Source of the DNA: Chrysoporthe austroafricana
Taxonomy: Eukaryota; Ascomycota; Sordariomycetes; Diaporthales; Cryphonectriaceae
Direction: 5' to 3'
NCBI GenBank assembly: GCA_001051155.2
Contig: JYIP02000005.1
Location: 2,542,001-2,606,000 of the forward strand
Length of the DNA stretch: 64,000 bases
Each line of letters opens with the position of its first letter. The first letter of the stretch is position 1. The position numbers and the translations under genes were made by a program. This document shows, piece after piece, positions 1 to 9,026 of this stretch. A model generated the notes under the pieces. It did not search any database. It was not told where the DNA came from and was given only the letters and a program-made list of their open reading frames with translations.

Positions 1-1105
1 CGTGCCCGCACCCCGTCGCCGACGGGTCCTTCAGCTCCTCCAGGCAGAGGGTGCACTTCCTCTGCGACCGGCCCTTGATCCAGCCCAGCACCCCGCCGTC
101 GCGCAGGTCGTACCTCGCCGCCTCGCCGCCGCTGCCGTCCCGTCCCGTGCCCCTCGGCACGGGCGTGTGCGCCATCATCCCGATCGCCGCCCGGCTCCTC
201 CGCCCGCCGGGCGCGCCCGCGCCGAGCAGCAGCTCGTTGTTGGCGCTGTAGCTGAACTCGTGGTCGAGGCTCACGTCTGCCACCGCGGCGCGCTCCCGGA
301 TCGCCGCCTCGACGCCCGCCTCCGCGCCCTCCCCGGCCAGCGTGGCCCGCACGTGCAGGTACCCCTGGACCGCGAGCTGGACGACGAGCAGCACGCCCAG
401 CACCTCGTAGCCGGCGCGGCCGTCGGCGCCGGCGCCGGCGGGGTGCTCGGGCAGCCGGCGGGTGAAGACGTAGCGCAGGCCGGTCACGCGCTTGGATAGC
501 GAGTAGTAGGCGCCGGAGAAGTAGAAGGCGGCGAGCACGGCGGCGCGGACGTGGGCGCCGGAGGTGAGGGCGCCGAGGTGCGCGAGCAGGTAGCGGCCGG
601 CGCGGTACTCGGGGGCGGCGGGCCCGCGGCCGCGGCGGCGGAGGGCGGCGAGGCGGGCCTCGAGGCGGGCGCGCAGGCGGGCGCGGGCGGCGGGGCGCAG
701 GCGCGCGAGGAGGTAGGGGACGAGCGCGGCGAGGGCGACGTAGGCGGTGCGGCGGCCGGGGGAGGGCAGCCTCGGGCCTGCGGCGGCGGCAGCAGAGCCG
801 CCCTCCACCTGGACCAGGTCGCAGTACTCCTCGCCCAGCGTGCGGTTGCCCAGGAGCGTCGTCAGGCCCAGGTACAGCAGGTCGGCGGCGGTGCGGGCCT
901 CGGCGGCCCAGGCGTGGGCGGAGCGGGCGCCGAGGAGGCGGCGGTGGAGGTCGGCGAGCTGGTTCGCGAGGAGGCCCTGGAAGTAGGCATCTTTCTGGTG
1001 GGCGCGGATGATGTCGGGCGCGGCGGCGAAGGGATACGGGGAGGAGGAGGAGGTTGTTGGGGAGGTCGTGCTCGGCGCCGACTGCTCGAGACCTGGAGAG
1101 ACCAT
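1..1105 (-). CDS. PEX10: Peroxin-10, peroxisomal RING E3 ligase (3' end cut by window)
   Basis: Seen: one open frame reads from ATG at 1105 to the left edge without a stop, 368 codons, no intron needed. The N-terminal part reads PDIIRAHQKDAYFQ and AADLLYLGLTTLLGNRTLGE. Hydrophobic segments such as VLAAFYFSGAYYSLSKR follow. The last residues, from about 350, begin a RING finger, KCTLCLEELKDPSATGCGH, which the window edge cuts. Known: Pex10 has a Pex2/Pex12-type membrane domain followed by a C-terminal C3HC4 RING. With Pex2 and Pex12 it forms the peroxisomal ubiquitin ligase that mono-ubiquitinates the import receptor Pex5 for recycling. Inferred: the missing part is only the rest of the RING, some 40-60 residues. 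The start is the first ATG in frame and gives a normal-looking N-terminus (MVSPGLEQSAP). The gene is divergent from the EXS-domain gene at 1694. The identification is firm. Confidence 0.93.
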   Translation of the reverse strand, partial: MVSPGLEQSAPSTTSPTTSSSSPYPFAAAPDIIRAHQKDAYFQGLLANQLADLHRRLLGARSAHAWAAEARTAADLLYLGLTTLLGNRTLGEEYCDLVQVEGGSAAAAAGPRLPSPGRRTAYVALAALVPYLLARLRPAARARLRARLEARLAALRRRGRGPAAPEYRAGRYLLAHLGALTSGAHVRAAVLAAFYFSGAYYSLSKRVTGLRYVFTRRLPEHPAGAGADGRAGYEVLGVLLVVQLAVQGYLHVRATLAGEGAEAGVEAAIRERAAVADVSLDHEFSYSANNELLLGAGAPGGRRSRAAIGMMAHTPVPRGTGRDGSGGEAARYDLRDGGVLGWIKGRSQRKCTLCLEELKDPSATGCGH

Positions 1106-1693
1106 CTTGTGCGAATCCTCCGCGGTCGTGGCTCTCCCCTACATGCTGGAGGGAGGGTCGAGAGGTGTATGTATGCCCAGGCAGGGTGGGAGGTGTTGGG
1201 AGGTAGACGTCGTTTCGAGGAAGAGGAGGGCTGCAGTACTACTATGTAGTAGGTGAAGTTGCTCTCTCTGCCTCGGCTCATGCTCGCTGGGCTGGGTACT
1301 GGGGGGCAGCTGGGGGGGCGTGCAGCTGGCGTTGCAGTGGCGCGCTGGGGCGGGCGACCCCACTAAACTTGGCGTCCACAGCGCCCACTGCGCCCACTGG
1401 CGTCCGACAGGGGACCCTCGGCCGCTGCCGCGCAATGACGTGCGGCCCCTAAATTTATGTGGCTCCTTTTTCAAACTGCGGCGAGCTCGACGAAGTGGCT
1501 AGTCAAACTGTACACTTTGCGCTCGAGTGCGTCGCTCCGTCTCTCCCTCCTCCCTCGCCATCCCGCAACCCGACAAGCGCACACGTCGACCACCTCCGCA
1601 GGGGCGCAGAGGGCTCGTGGACGGGCCAGCAATCTGCTATTCATGTATCTGACCACATCCACGACAATATAGGAGGACACAGGCCCCCCCAGC
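1106..1693. promoter_or_regulatory. Shared intergenic promoter region, PEX10 / EXS gene
   Basis: These 588 bases separate two divergent start codons, so both promoters must lie here. I see no long conserved motif and no clear TATA box. Short ORFs in the stretch do not resemble proteins. Confidence 0.5.
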
Positions 1694-3007
1694 ATGGACG
1701 GCGATCCGGCGGTCGAGCCGCAGCTCGACTCCTTCAGCCTCACCTTCCCCCTCCCCTACCGCGTCGCCTTCATCGTGGTGCTCGGTGAGTCGCACGCTCT
1801 CCTCCCAGCCCAGCTTAGATATGGCGCGTTACACGTACTGACAGGGCGCGCAGCCGTCTGGGGATGGGGCATCAACCTGCACTACCTCTACGACCGCAAG
1901 ATCGACGTGCCCTCGCTCATCCGCTACCCGCCGCGGCCGTCCGCCTCGCACCCGCCGCACCACCTCTCCACGTACCGCCTCGCGGCCGTCCTGTCCGCGA
2001 CCTTCGCCCTCTCGATCGTGACCTTCTGGCTCTTCTCCCACCGCAGCCCCGCCCTCGTCGTCTACTACGACTGGATGCCCATGACCTACCTCCTCGTCCT
2101 CGCCGCCCTCTTCGCCCTCCCCCTGCGCGCCTTCTCCCTCAGCCATGGCGGCCGCGGCCGCCTCCTCGCGACCCTCCGGCGCGTCAGCATCGGCGGCCTC
2201 GCCCAGGCCAGCGACGGCAAGTTCGGTGACATCCTGCTGGCCGACGTGCTCACCTCGTACGCCAAGGTCGTGGGCGACCTGTACGTCTGCATCTGCATGA
2301 TGTTCTTCCACGGCGCCGCCGGCAGCGCCACCGACCGCCCCGACCGGAACTGCGGCGGCCGCGTGCTGGTGCCCCTCCTCATGGCGTTCCCCTACCTCAT
2401 CCGCTTCCGCCAGTGCCTGATCGAGTACTTCCGCGTGCGCCGCGCCCCCTACAAGGAGAGCGCCGGCTGGGGCGGCCAGCACCTGGCCAACGCCACCAAG
2501 TACGCCACCGCCTTCCCCGTCATCGTCTTCAGCGCCCTGCAGCGGAACCTGCCCGACACCGCCGAGTACGACGCCCGCCGCGCCGGGCTGTACCGCGCCT
2601 GGGTCGTCGCCTGCCTCGTCAACAGCCTGTACAGCTTCTACTGGGACGTCACCAAGGACTGGGACCTGACGCTGTTCGCGGGCGCCCGGGAGCGCAACGC
2701 GCCCGACCACGCCTTCGGGCTGCGGCGGCGCCTGCTGGTCGGCAACGGGCCGCCGACGTACTACATGGTCATCGCCATGGACCTGATGCTGCGCTGCACG
2801 TGGTCGCTGAAGCTCAGCCCCCACCTGGACCACATCACCGACTTCGAGAGCTCCATCTTCGTCATCGAGCTGCTCGAGGTGCTGCGCCGCTGGGTCTGGG
2901 TCTTCTTCCGCGTCGAGACCGAGTGGCTGCGGAACACCCACACCGGCCTCGAGGTGGACGACATCCTGCTGGGCGACTACCAGGGCAAGTACGAGGACGA
3001 GGACTAG
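1694..3007 (+). CDS. EXS-domain multi-pass membrane protein, Erd1-like
   Basis: Exons 1694-1784 and 1854-3007, giving 414 aa. The 69-nt intron (1785-1853) has donor GTGAGT, branch TACTGAC at 1836-1842 and acceptor GCGCAG; the nearer AG at 1844 lies too close to the branch site. It keeps the frame and has no stop, so an unspliced reading stays open. The spliced junction reads VVLAVWGWGINLHYLYDRK. Several hydrophobic spans follow (for example RLAAVLSATFALSIVTFWLF and MPMTYLLVLAALFALPL). The C-terminal half has the EXS signature: FGDILLADVLTSYAKV, LRFRQC-type RFRQCLIEYFRVR, LVNSLYSFYWDVTKDWDL and a late FRVETEWLRN. Known: EXS domains occur in Erd1, XPR1 and Syg1. Yeast Erd1 acts in the Golgi in phosphate recycling and retention of glycosylation enzymes. 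There is no SPX domain, and the length suits Erd1 rather than Syg1. Function is inferred from the family. Confidence 0.88.
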   Translation: MDGDPAVEPQLDSFSLTFPLPYRVAFIVVLGESHALLPAQLRYGALHVLTGRAAVWGWGINLHYLYDRKIDVPSLIRYPPRPSASHPPHHLSTYRLAAVLSATFALSIVTFWLFSHRSPALVVYYDWMPMTYLLVLAALFALPLRAFSLSHGGRGRLLATLRRVSIGGLAQASDGKFGDILLADVLTSYAKVVGDLYVCICMMFFHGAAGSATDRPDRNCGGRVLVPLLMAFPYLIRFRQCLIEYFRVRRAPYKESAGWGGQHLANATKYATAFPVIVFSALQRNLPDTAEYDARRAGLYRAWVVACLVNSLYSFYWDVTKDWDLTLFAGARERNAPDHAFGLRRRLLVGNGPPTYYMVIAMDLMLRCTWSLKLSPHLDHITDFESSIFVIELLEVLRRWVWVFFRVETEWLRNTHTGLEVDDILLGDYQGKYEDED

Positions 3008-4201
3008 AGGGCCCCCCCTCCGCGCCGCCCGGGACGGCCGTGCGCTAGGTGGGGCTCTGGGCCGGTAGTGCTAGACGGGTCGCGGTCGACAATGGGTCGG
3101 GGCTATTTTGGAATACACACAGCTGTCATATCGCATGTGGTTTGCATTGGGGTGATACCAGGTTTTGCCACTGTCAGGGAAGGGGAGTTCACGGAGCATT
3201 CATATCTACTGTGATAGAAAGGATACCAAGTCAGTCTGCCTTAAAACCCGACCCGACCCGACCCGTCCAGCGCCCGTACTATGCTCATCCGGTCTCCTTC
3301 CAGGCCCGCGGTGCGTCCACATGTGAGGCAGGGCAAGGTTCGAATGACGCAGCAGGCGTCGAGGGTTGACGAAATTCGTCGGCCCTGCGACAAAGACATC
3401 CCGCAAGCCCCGGCTCTAATACCGTATGAAGCGCCGGTGGTGGTGGTTGCGGCCTGGCGAGGCGCTGCTATTTCAGGAGAGGCTTGTGAGCGTGAGCTGG
3501 TGAGTCTGGTGAAGACAAGCAATCTGGTCGCGCCTGAAATGAATCTATACAACAACAACTTGCCCACGTATACTATTCTAGCCTCATAAGCAACCTTCTG
3601 GGCATCCGTGTTGTCCAGATATGATGTAGGTGACATAACACACCTCAGGCCATGCTTCACCAGCCAGACACCCACTACCAGCATACTATCTACCGGATCC
3701 CTCTTTCGCAACTCTGCCCGGTCGGCAGGACTGATTTGGAACCAAGAACCACCTTCTGACGAATCCTCGACCGGCGACCGGCCAAGGGGCACACCAAGCC
3801 GCCCTGCACGCGTCACTGGCGCCGGAATGAACGCGGCGCGGGGCGTCGCCCGTCTCGTCGCGGCAACGATTGGCAACGTCAAAAGCTCGGCCAGGCGCCG
3901 CTGACCTGGTGGTTCTTTGCTAGGGCGGACACCTTTCCCCTTTGTGGTGGGCCGAAAATAGATCCGGGTCGGGGGGAGCGCTATCGTGCGAGTGATGAAA
4001 GCGGAACTTGTGTGCCTACCGTTCCTTTGTGGTGTGCACCGGGGTGGGCCACCACCAGTGAGTGAGCTACATGCTGACGGCAGGTTTGTGATAAAAAGAT
4101 CGACGTTCCGCTTACGATGGCTTCTCTTTTCCTCCTTCCGGCCAGCGGCGAGAGCAAGCCGACGTGATCGCTGGCAGCGGGACGACATTTCTGGAATAAT
4201 C
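3008..4201. other. Intergenic, 1.2 kb
   Basis: 3' region of the EXS gene and probable promoter of the gene at 4202. It holds a short CCCGA pentamer repeat at about 3247-3265. ORFs here on both strands look like chance readings; the long minus-strand one starting near 4842 runs antisense to the next gene. I see no other gene. Confidence 0.5.
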
Positions 4202-6142
4202 ATGGCCGAGGGCGAGCCCGCCAGCGCTGACCTGGGGGCGAGCGCCGCCGCAGGAGAACCGGCGGGGGGAGGACTGCGCTCGCCGCCGCTCCACCGCGCC
4301 GAGTACGAGCGGAAGCCTCTGCCTCCCTTGCCGCTCCGCCGGGGGTCGTTCGCCTCCTCCTTCAGCTCGGAGCTGAACCGCGCCTTCAAGGGCAAGCCCT
4401 TCGTCTTCGACTGGGAGCGCGAGGACCGCGGCAGCCCGGTCAGGCTGCAGCAGGGCCTGGGGCCGATCGACGTCAGCCCGCGCAGGACGAGGCAGAGGAA
4501 CCACACGACCACGGCATTTGAGTCGTCGCGGGCGGCGGGGCCCGGGCATCCCGTCGTGGAAGGGATGGCAGGACCGGGCCCGGCTGGAATGGAAACGGAG
4601 ACAGAGCCAACCTCCGCCGTTCCGACACCAAGGGCAGGGCCGGGAGATCGTCGCACGTTCTCGGGACCGATCGTCAACAGGATCGTCATCCCGACCGTGC
4701 CTCCAGACGAGATCCTCTCCCCGCAGCCCAAGTCGAGCGTGCAGAAGATTCTCAGGCTGACCGGCAACATGAGCCCGACGACCAGCCTCTCTACGGACGC
4801 ACCGACCTTGCACGACTCATCGTCGAAGATCCGACAGCTCACGGGTCTCGACAGCAGCGTGGGGAGATCAAGCCAGAGCCAGATACAGATGTTCGAGGAG
4901 GATTTGTTGGCCTACTCGCCCGAGGAGAGCTCAAGCCTCTACGGCGACGAGTACCCAGAGAGCATGTACTACGACACGGAGGAGTCGGATTATTCGCAGT
5001 CATACGTCGAGGACATAAACGATATGAGGACACCGCTTACGGCTCCCAGGTTCCCCCCGACGTTCCCAACGGTGCTCCACCCACACGACCACAAACCCAC
5101 AGCAGAAGCCCTACACCTGACCAGATTCGGAGCCGACTATGCTTATGCCTCGGCGCCCGAGGAGAGGACGCCAGTCCCGGACGGGAGACGCCACTCCTGG
5201 TACCAGCACCACAGCGACGTGGGGTCGCTAGACTCGCCCTCGGACGGCGCGGCCGACCCCGAGCTGGAGCTGGAGCCCACGGCCTCGGAGCTCTACCACG
5301 ACACGGCGGCGTCGATCGCCCGGAGCAGCCAGAGCCTGAGCCGCGCCCCGTCGCCGCCGCCGCCGCCCAGCCACCACCGTGCCCTGTGGACCAGCAGCTA
5401 CCGGCCCCTCTCAGTACGGAGCGCCCACGGCAGCACCAGCAGCACGCCGATCCCGGGCCAGCACCACCCGCTGCCGCCGGCGGACGCGCGCCCCTTCTCC
5501 CTCAACCTCTTCCGCCGGAAGGACGGCGGCCTCTCCGAGCGCCGCGGCCGCAGCTCCGCGCCGCTCGACGCCGCGCCTGCGCCCGCCGCCGGAGCCACTC
5601 CCAGGTCGTCGCTAGGCTCGCAGCAGCACACGCCGTATCCGCCCGTGTCCAGCAGCATCCGGACGGCGGTCGAGGAGGCCGAGGACGGCGCGGCGCGGCT
5701 CTCGCTGCTGGCGCGGATCTTCAACGGGGCCGGCACCGGCACCCCCACCGCCGCCGCGGTGGGCAGCGCGGGCAGGCCCGGCTCGGAGGGCTCGGGGGGC
5801 TCGGGCGGGCGCCCCGCCTCCATGGCGTCCCAGGCGGGCGCGGCGGGCGCGGCGAGCGGTGGCGCCGACGACGACCTGACGCCCGGGTCGGCCTGGAGCC
5901 CGGAGACGCCGACGCCGAACAACGGCTCGTTCCCGGACGCGCGGCCGGCGGCGGCGGCGGGGCTGTTCTCGCGGACGCTGAACCACGCGAAGCAGGCGGC
6001 GGGGCTGCGGACCCGGGCCGAGAGGGCCGAGAGGGAGCGGGACGGCCTGAAGGGCAGGATCAGGGTGCTCAGGTCGCCGGGCGGGCCTGGCTCGCCGCCG
6101 GGGGACGACAGCGCGGCGCGGCGTGAGGGCGGGCCTGTGTAA
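4202..6142 (+). CDS. Large disordered Ser/Pro/Ala-rich protein, function unknown
   Basis: A single-exon frame of 646 aa. I chose ATG 4202 (context ATCATGG, product starting MAEGEPASADLG) because the frame upstream reads as non-coding sequence and its first codon at 3986 is GTG. The protein is mostly low complexity and looks disordered. It has a conserved-looking block early on (ERKPLPPLPLRRGSFASSF, then FKGKPFVFDWERED), a repeated short motif K-I-x-x-L-T-G (QKILRLTGN near 180 and SKIRQLTGL near 205), acidic Tyr-rich stretches (EYPESMYYDTEESDY), and a charged, probably helical tail (RTRAERAERERDGLKGRIRVL). There are no membrane spans, signal peptide or catalytic motif. I do not recognise the family, though proteins of this texture are common in Pezizomycotina. 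The coding strand is supported by the ordered motifs; the 533-codon antisense frame has no such features. Confidence 0.72.
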   Translation: MAEGEPASADLGASAAAGEPAGGGLRSPPLHRAEYERKPLPPLPLRRGSFASSFSSELNRAFKGKPFVFDWEREDRGSPVRLQQGLGPIDVSPRRTRQRNHTTTAFESSRAAGPGHPVVEGMAGPGPAGMETETEPTSAVPTPRAGPGDRRTFSGPIVNRIVIPTVPPDEILSPQPKSSVQKILRLTGNMSPTTSLSTDAPTLHDSSSKIRQLTGLDSSVGRSSQSQIQMFEEDLLAYSPEESSSLYGDEYPESMYYDTEESDYSQSYVEDINDMRTPLTAPRFPPTFPTVLHPHDHKPTAEALHLTRFGADYAYASAPEERTPVPDGRRHSWYQHHSDVGSLDSPSDGAADPELELEPTASELYHDTAASIARSSQSLSRAPSPPPPPSHHRALWTSSYRPLSVRSAHGSTSSTPIPGQHHPLPPADARPFSLNLFRRKDGGLSERRGRSSAPLDAAPAPAAGATPRSSLGSQQHTPYPPVSSSIRTAVEEAEDGAARLSLLARIFNGAGTGTPTAAAVGSAGRPGSEGSGGSGGRPASMASQAGAAGAASGGADDDLTPGSAWSPETPTPNNGSFPDARPAAAAGLFSRTLNHAKQAAGLRTRAERAERERDGLKGRIRVLRSPGGPGSPPGDDSAARREGGPV

Positions 6143-6883
6143 TTCTAGTCTGCTGCGTGTGTATATAGTCGTCGATACCATAAGATAGAAGGCACTCCGT
6201 AGACCTGCACTTCATGCTCATTCTCCTCGTCTTCCTACACTTTGGTCTATGTTTCAGAGATATCGAGTCCGCTCACTTTCTACATCGAGGTGAAGTTCCG
6301 GCCATCCTTCGCCCCCAATCTTCCATCCATTCTTTAAACCATAGTCTTCACCCTTGCTCGTCGGGTTGCTCTATACAAAAGTCGCGGTGACGGCAAAAGT
6401 GATGAGAGCGCCTCTGACACTCAACAATTGGGGCGTATATGAATAAATAGCTCAGATGCCAGAGCTGGCGATTGAAAGATGTCACAAACGATCATCCAAG
6501 TTAACACCTTCGCCTCGCTGCGTGACCGGCAGTTCGTACTTTCTAGTACCAAGGCAAGCCCAAGTGTCGCCCCGTGTTGGCGGCGCTGACACAAGTACGC
6601 AATTACAGGCACGCGGTGTATTCAATTCAACAAACACATGACGGCGTCTAGCTGGGTCGTGCTTGAAAGCTTGGGTCGTTCAGATATTTTAGTCTGCGAG
6701 ACAACAAAGACGTCTTGATATTAAGCAGCTATCTTCTAATTCTACACCTCGACCCTCCTGTCGGGGCAGGCCATGGCCATCCACGAAAGATCGTTCCCGG
6801 CCCCGGCCTGGCACGCACGAGGTGGGGGGCCAGCACCAACCCGACTGGCAGGGCCACCGCTGGATCCACGCTGTCCCTCCCGC
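6143..6883. other. Intergenic between convergent genes
   Basis: 740 bases between two converging stop codons, so it holds two 3' ends. It is more AT-rich than the flanks. No gene or repeat seen. Confidence 0.5.
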
Positions 6884-9026
6884 CTACACGGGGACGGTGC
6901 AGCCGAAGGACGTGGCGACGGTGCCGCCGGGGCCGAACAGCGCGATGAGGGACTCGATGGCGGCCCAGGCGCCCATGCCGCAGCAGGCGAGGCCGCCGCA
7001 GCCGTACAGGAAGTAGACGGTGTTGAAGTGCCAGTTGACGGTGAAGCCGCGCCACCAGCGGCGGAAGCCGTCGTCGTGGCGGGTGGTGACGCGCGTGACG
7101 GGGTCGAAGCCCTCGCCGGGGAGCTTGGCGTCGACCTTGATGCGGTAGCCGAGGTAGAGGAAGGCGGGGAAGGTGTAGGTGAAGTTGAGGATCATGAGCG
7201 CGCCGACGAGGCTGGAGATGCCGGACAGGTTGGGGATGGCCGCGGCGACGATGAAGGCGAGGATCCAGTAGATGGGGCCCAGGGCGTACCACAGGATCTT
7301 GCCCTTCTTGGTGGTGATCGCGGGCAGGCCGAGGATCTCCTGGCCGACCTCGAGGTACACCGTCTTCATGCCGATGTTGAAGTAGAGGAAACACGCTATG
7401 AAGGCCGTCACCAGCGCGAATACGTTGCCCGTCGTCTGGAGAGCGAGCTTGGCGGTGACCTGGGTAATGCTAGAGGACGAGTATTGGCCCTACGAGGTGT
7501 GGATGTCAGCTCTGCGTTCAGGACCGGACAGATCCAGCTGTGATGAAACTTCGTGTTGGGGGGAAATGACTTACGTAGAACCCGTAGACGAAAGCGCCGA
7601 AGAAGATGTAGACGATGCAGATGAAAGACTGCGCGGCGAGCATGCCCTTCCAGAAGTCCCACGGGTGGCGCATTTCAGCGAGGAAGGCGACGAAGAGCAG
7701 GGCGCCACCGTACGAGTACACCATCGAGTTGATGCCGGACATGGTGGCAGCAGTTCCTGGAAGACACAAGTTCAGTCAGACTTCCAACCCCGGGGGCCCA
7801 ACAACGAATCAGATTCAGGAGTAAGCGTACCGTATGCGGACATCTGGTAGGCGTCCGGAGGCGGCCCAGCGAACGTCTTCACGGGCCATTGCGTGTTGAT
7901 CAGCGTGGAGTTGGCGATGAACTGGTAGTCGATGCCATAATTGGCCGCGGCAACCATGACGATGATGAAGCTGACGATGTTCATCCAGACCGACGCGTTG
8001 CACAGCCAGCCAAGGCGCTGCAGACTGCGGATCGATCCGAGGATGATGCCGAGGATCATGGTGATGAGCATGCACACGATGTAGCAGATCTTGGGGTTCA
8101 GCTGGGCGATAATCTGCGCGTTGCCGACAACGATCACACTGGACGGCCGAGATCAGCCACCAAGAACGAACCTGGGGGGGGGGAGGAGGGGGGAAATCAA
8201 CGCAGGTGTAGGAATGGAGGGACTTACGCGACGGTCATGAACATCTGCAGCGCCTGGAACACGTTGATGAAGTGGCGCCAGAAGGGGCCGAAGACGCGGA
8301 AGTAGGTGTCGCCGAAGGAGGCCATGGGGTAGTGCAGCGAGTCGAGGCCGAGGAAGACCTTCCAGATCATCCAGCCGGAGGCGGCGGCGGCGGCGCCGAA
8401 GAGGACGTACATGCTGACGCCGAGGCCCCAGCCGACGTTGGCGAAGACGTACGGCGTGCTGGCCCAGCCCAGGATGTCGGTGGTGATGAGGTAGAAGATG
8501 GTGCCCCAGCTGGCGGTGCGCATGGCGCGCACCGCCTGCTTCCAGTCGTCCTCCGGGGCGACGCTGGAGCTGCTGGGGCTGAGGTCGCCGGCGTGCTTCT
8601 CCTCGCCGGTGACGGTCGCCGTCTTGCCCTCCTCCCGGGCGAGCTTGGCGGCGCGCTCCTCCCGCTCCTGGTGGACGCCCTTGGAGAAGCGGCCCTTGAT
8701 GAGCTTGGTGAAGCTCATCGGGCCCCGCTCCTCGATATACCTCTTGTTCTCCTCATGCTCCGCGGCACGCTGGAGCTCCGCATAGTACCTGAAGGGGGGG
8801 CGGTGTCAGAGACCCCGGCCACGAAGCCCACGCCGAGACGTATAGAGGGTGGGAGGGGGAGGAAGACGAATACTCACTGGTATTCCTCGAAGGTGACCGT
8901 TGGGTCGACACGGGCAGCCAGCCCGAAGACGCGCTCGCCGCCGGCGGCCTCGACCTTGTGCGGCAGCTCCGCGTTCAGGGAGGCCCGCGGGTCGGCCACG
9001 GGCTCGATGATAGTACCAACGGCCAT
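6884..9026 (-). CDS. Amino-acid transporter, AAAP (Aa_trans) family
   Basis: Five exons: 9026-8878, 8788-8228, 8138-7831, 7756-7575 and 7489-6884 (601 aa). Introns are 74-89 nt, each with a GTxxGx donor (GTGAGT, GTAAGT, GTACGC, GTAAGT), and all junctions keep frame. The cytosolic N-terminus of about 135 residues is charged. The transporter core begins WGTIFYLITTDILGWASTPY. About eleven hydrophobic segments follow, including FINVFQALQMFMTVAVIVVG across junction 2, MVYSYGGALLFVAFLAEMRH, and KILWYALGPIYWILAFIVAA. Known: the family includes Neurospora mtr and related fungal neutral or aromatic amino-acid permeases, proton-coupled importers at the plasma or vacuolar membrane. Substrate cannot be read from sequence. 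The start is the first ATG of an exon that joins in frame to the conserved part; an internal ATG at 8718 would lose about 73 residues. A CT run at 9037-9051 lies just upstream of the start. Confidence 0.9.

Noticed and set aside
1829..2941. 370-codon minus-strand frame
   Set aside because: Shadow of the EXS-domain gene; composed of Asp, Val, Glu and Ala as expected for a GC-rich complementary frame.
3241..4842. 533-codon minus-strand open frame
   Set aside because: Mostly antisense to the 646-aa gene on the plus strand, which has ordered motifs and a good start. The antisense translation shows no domain.
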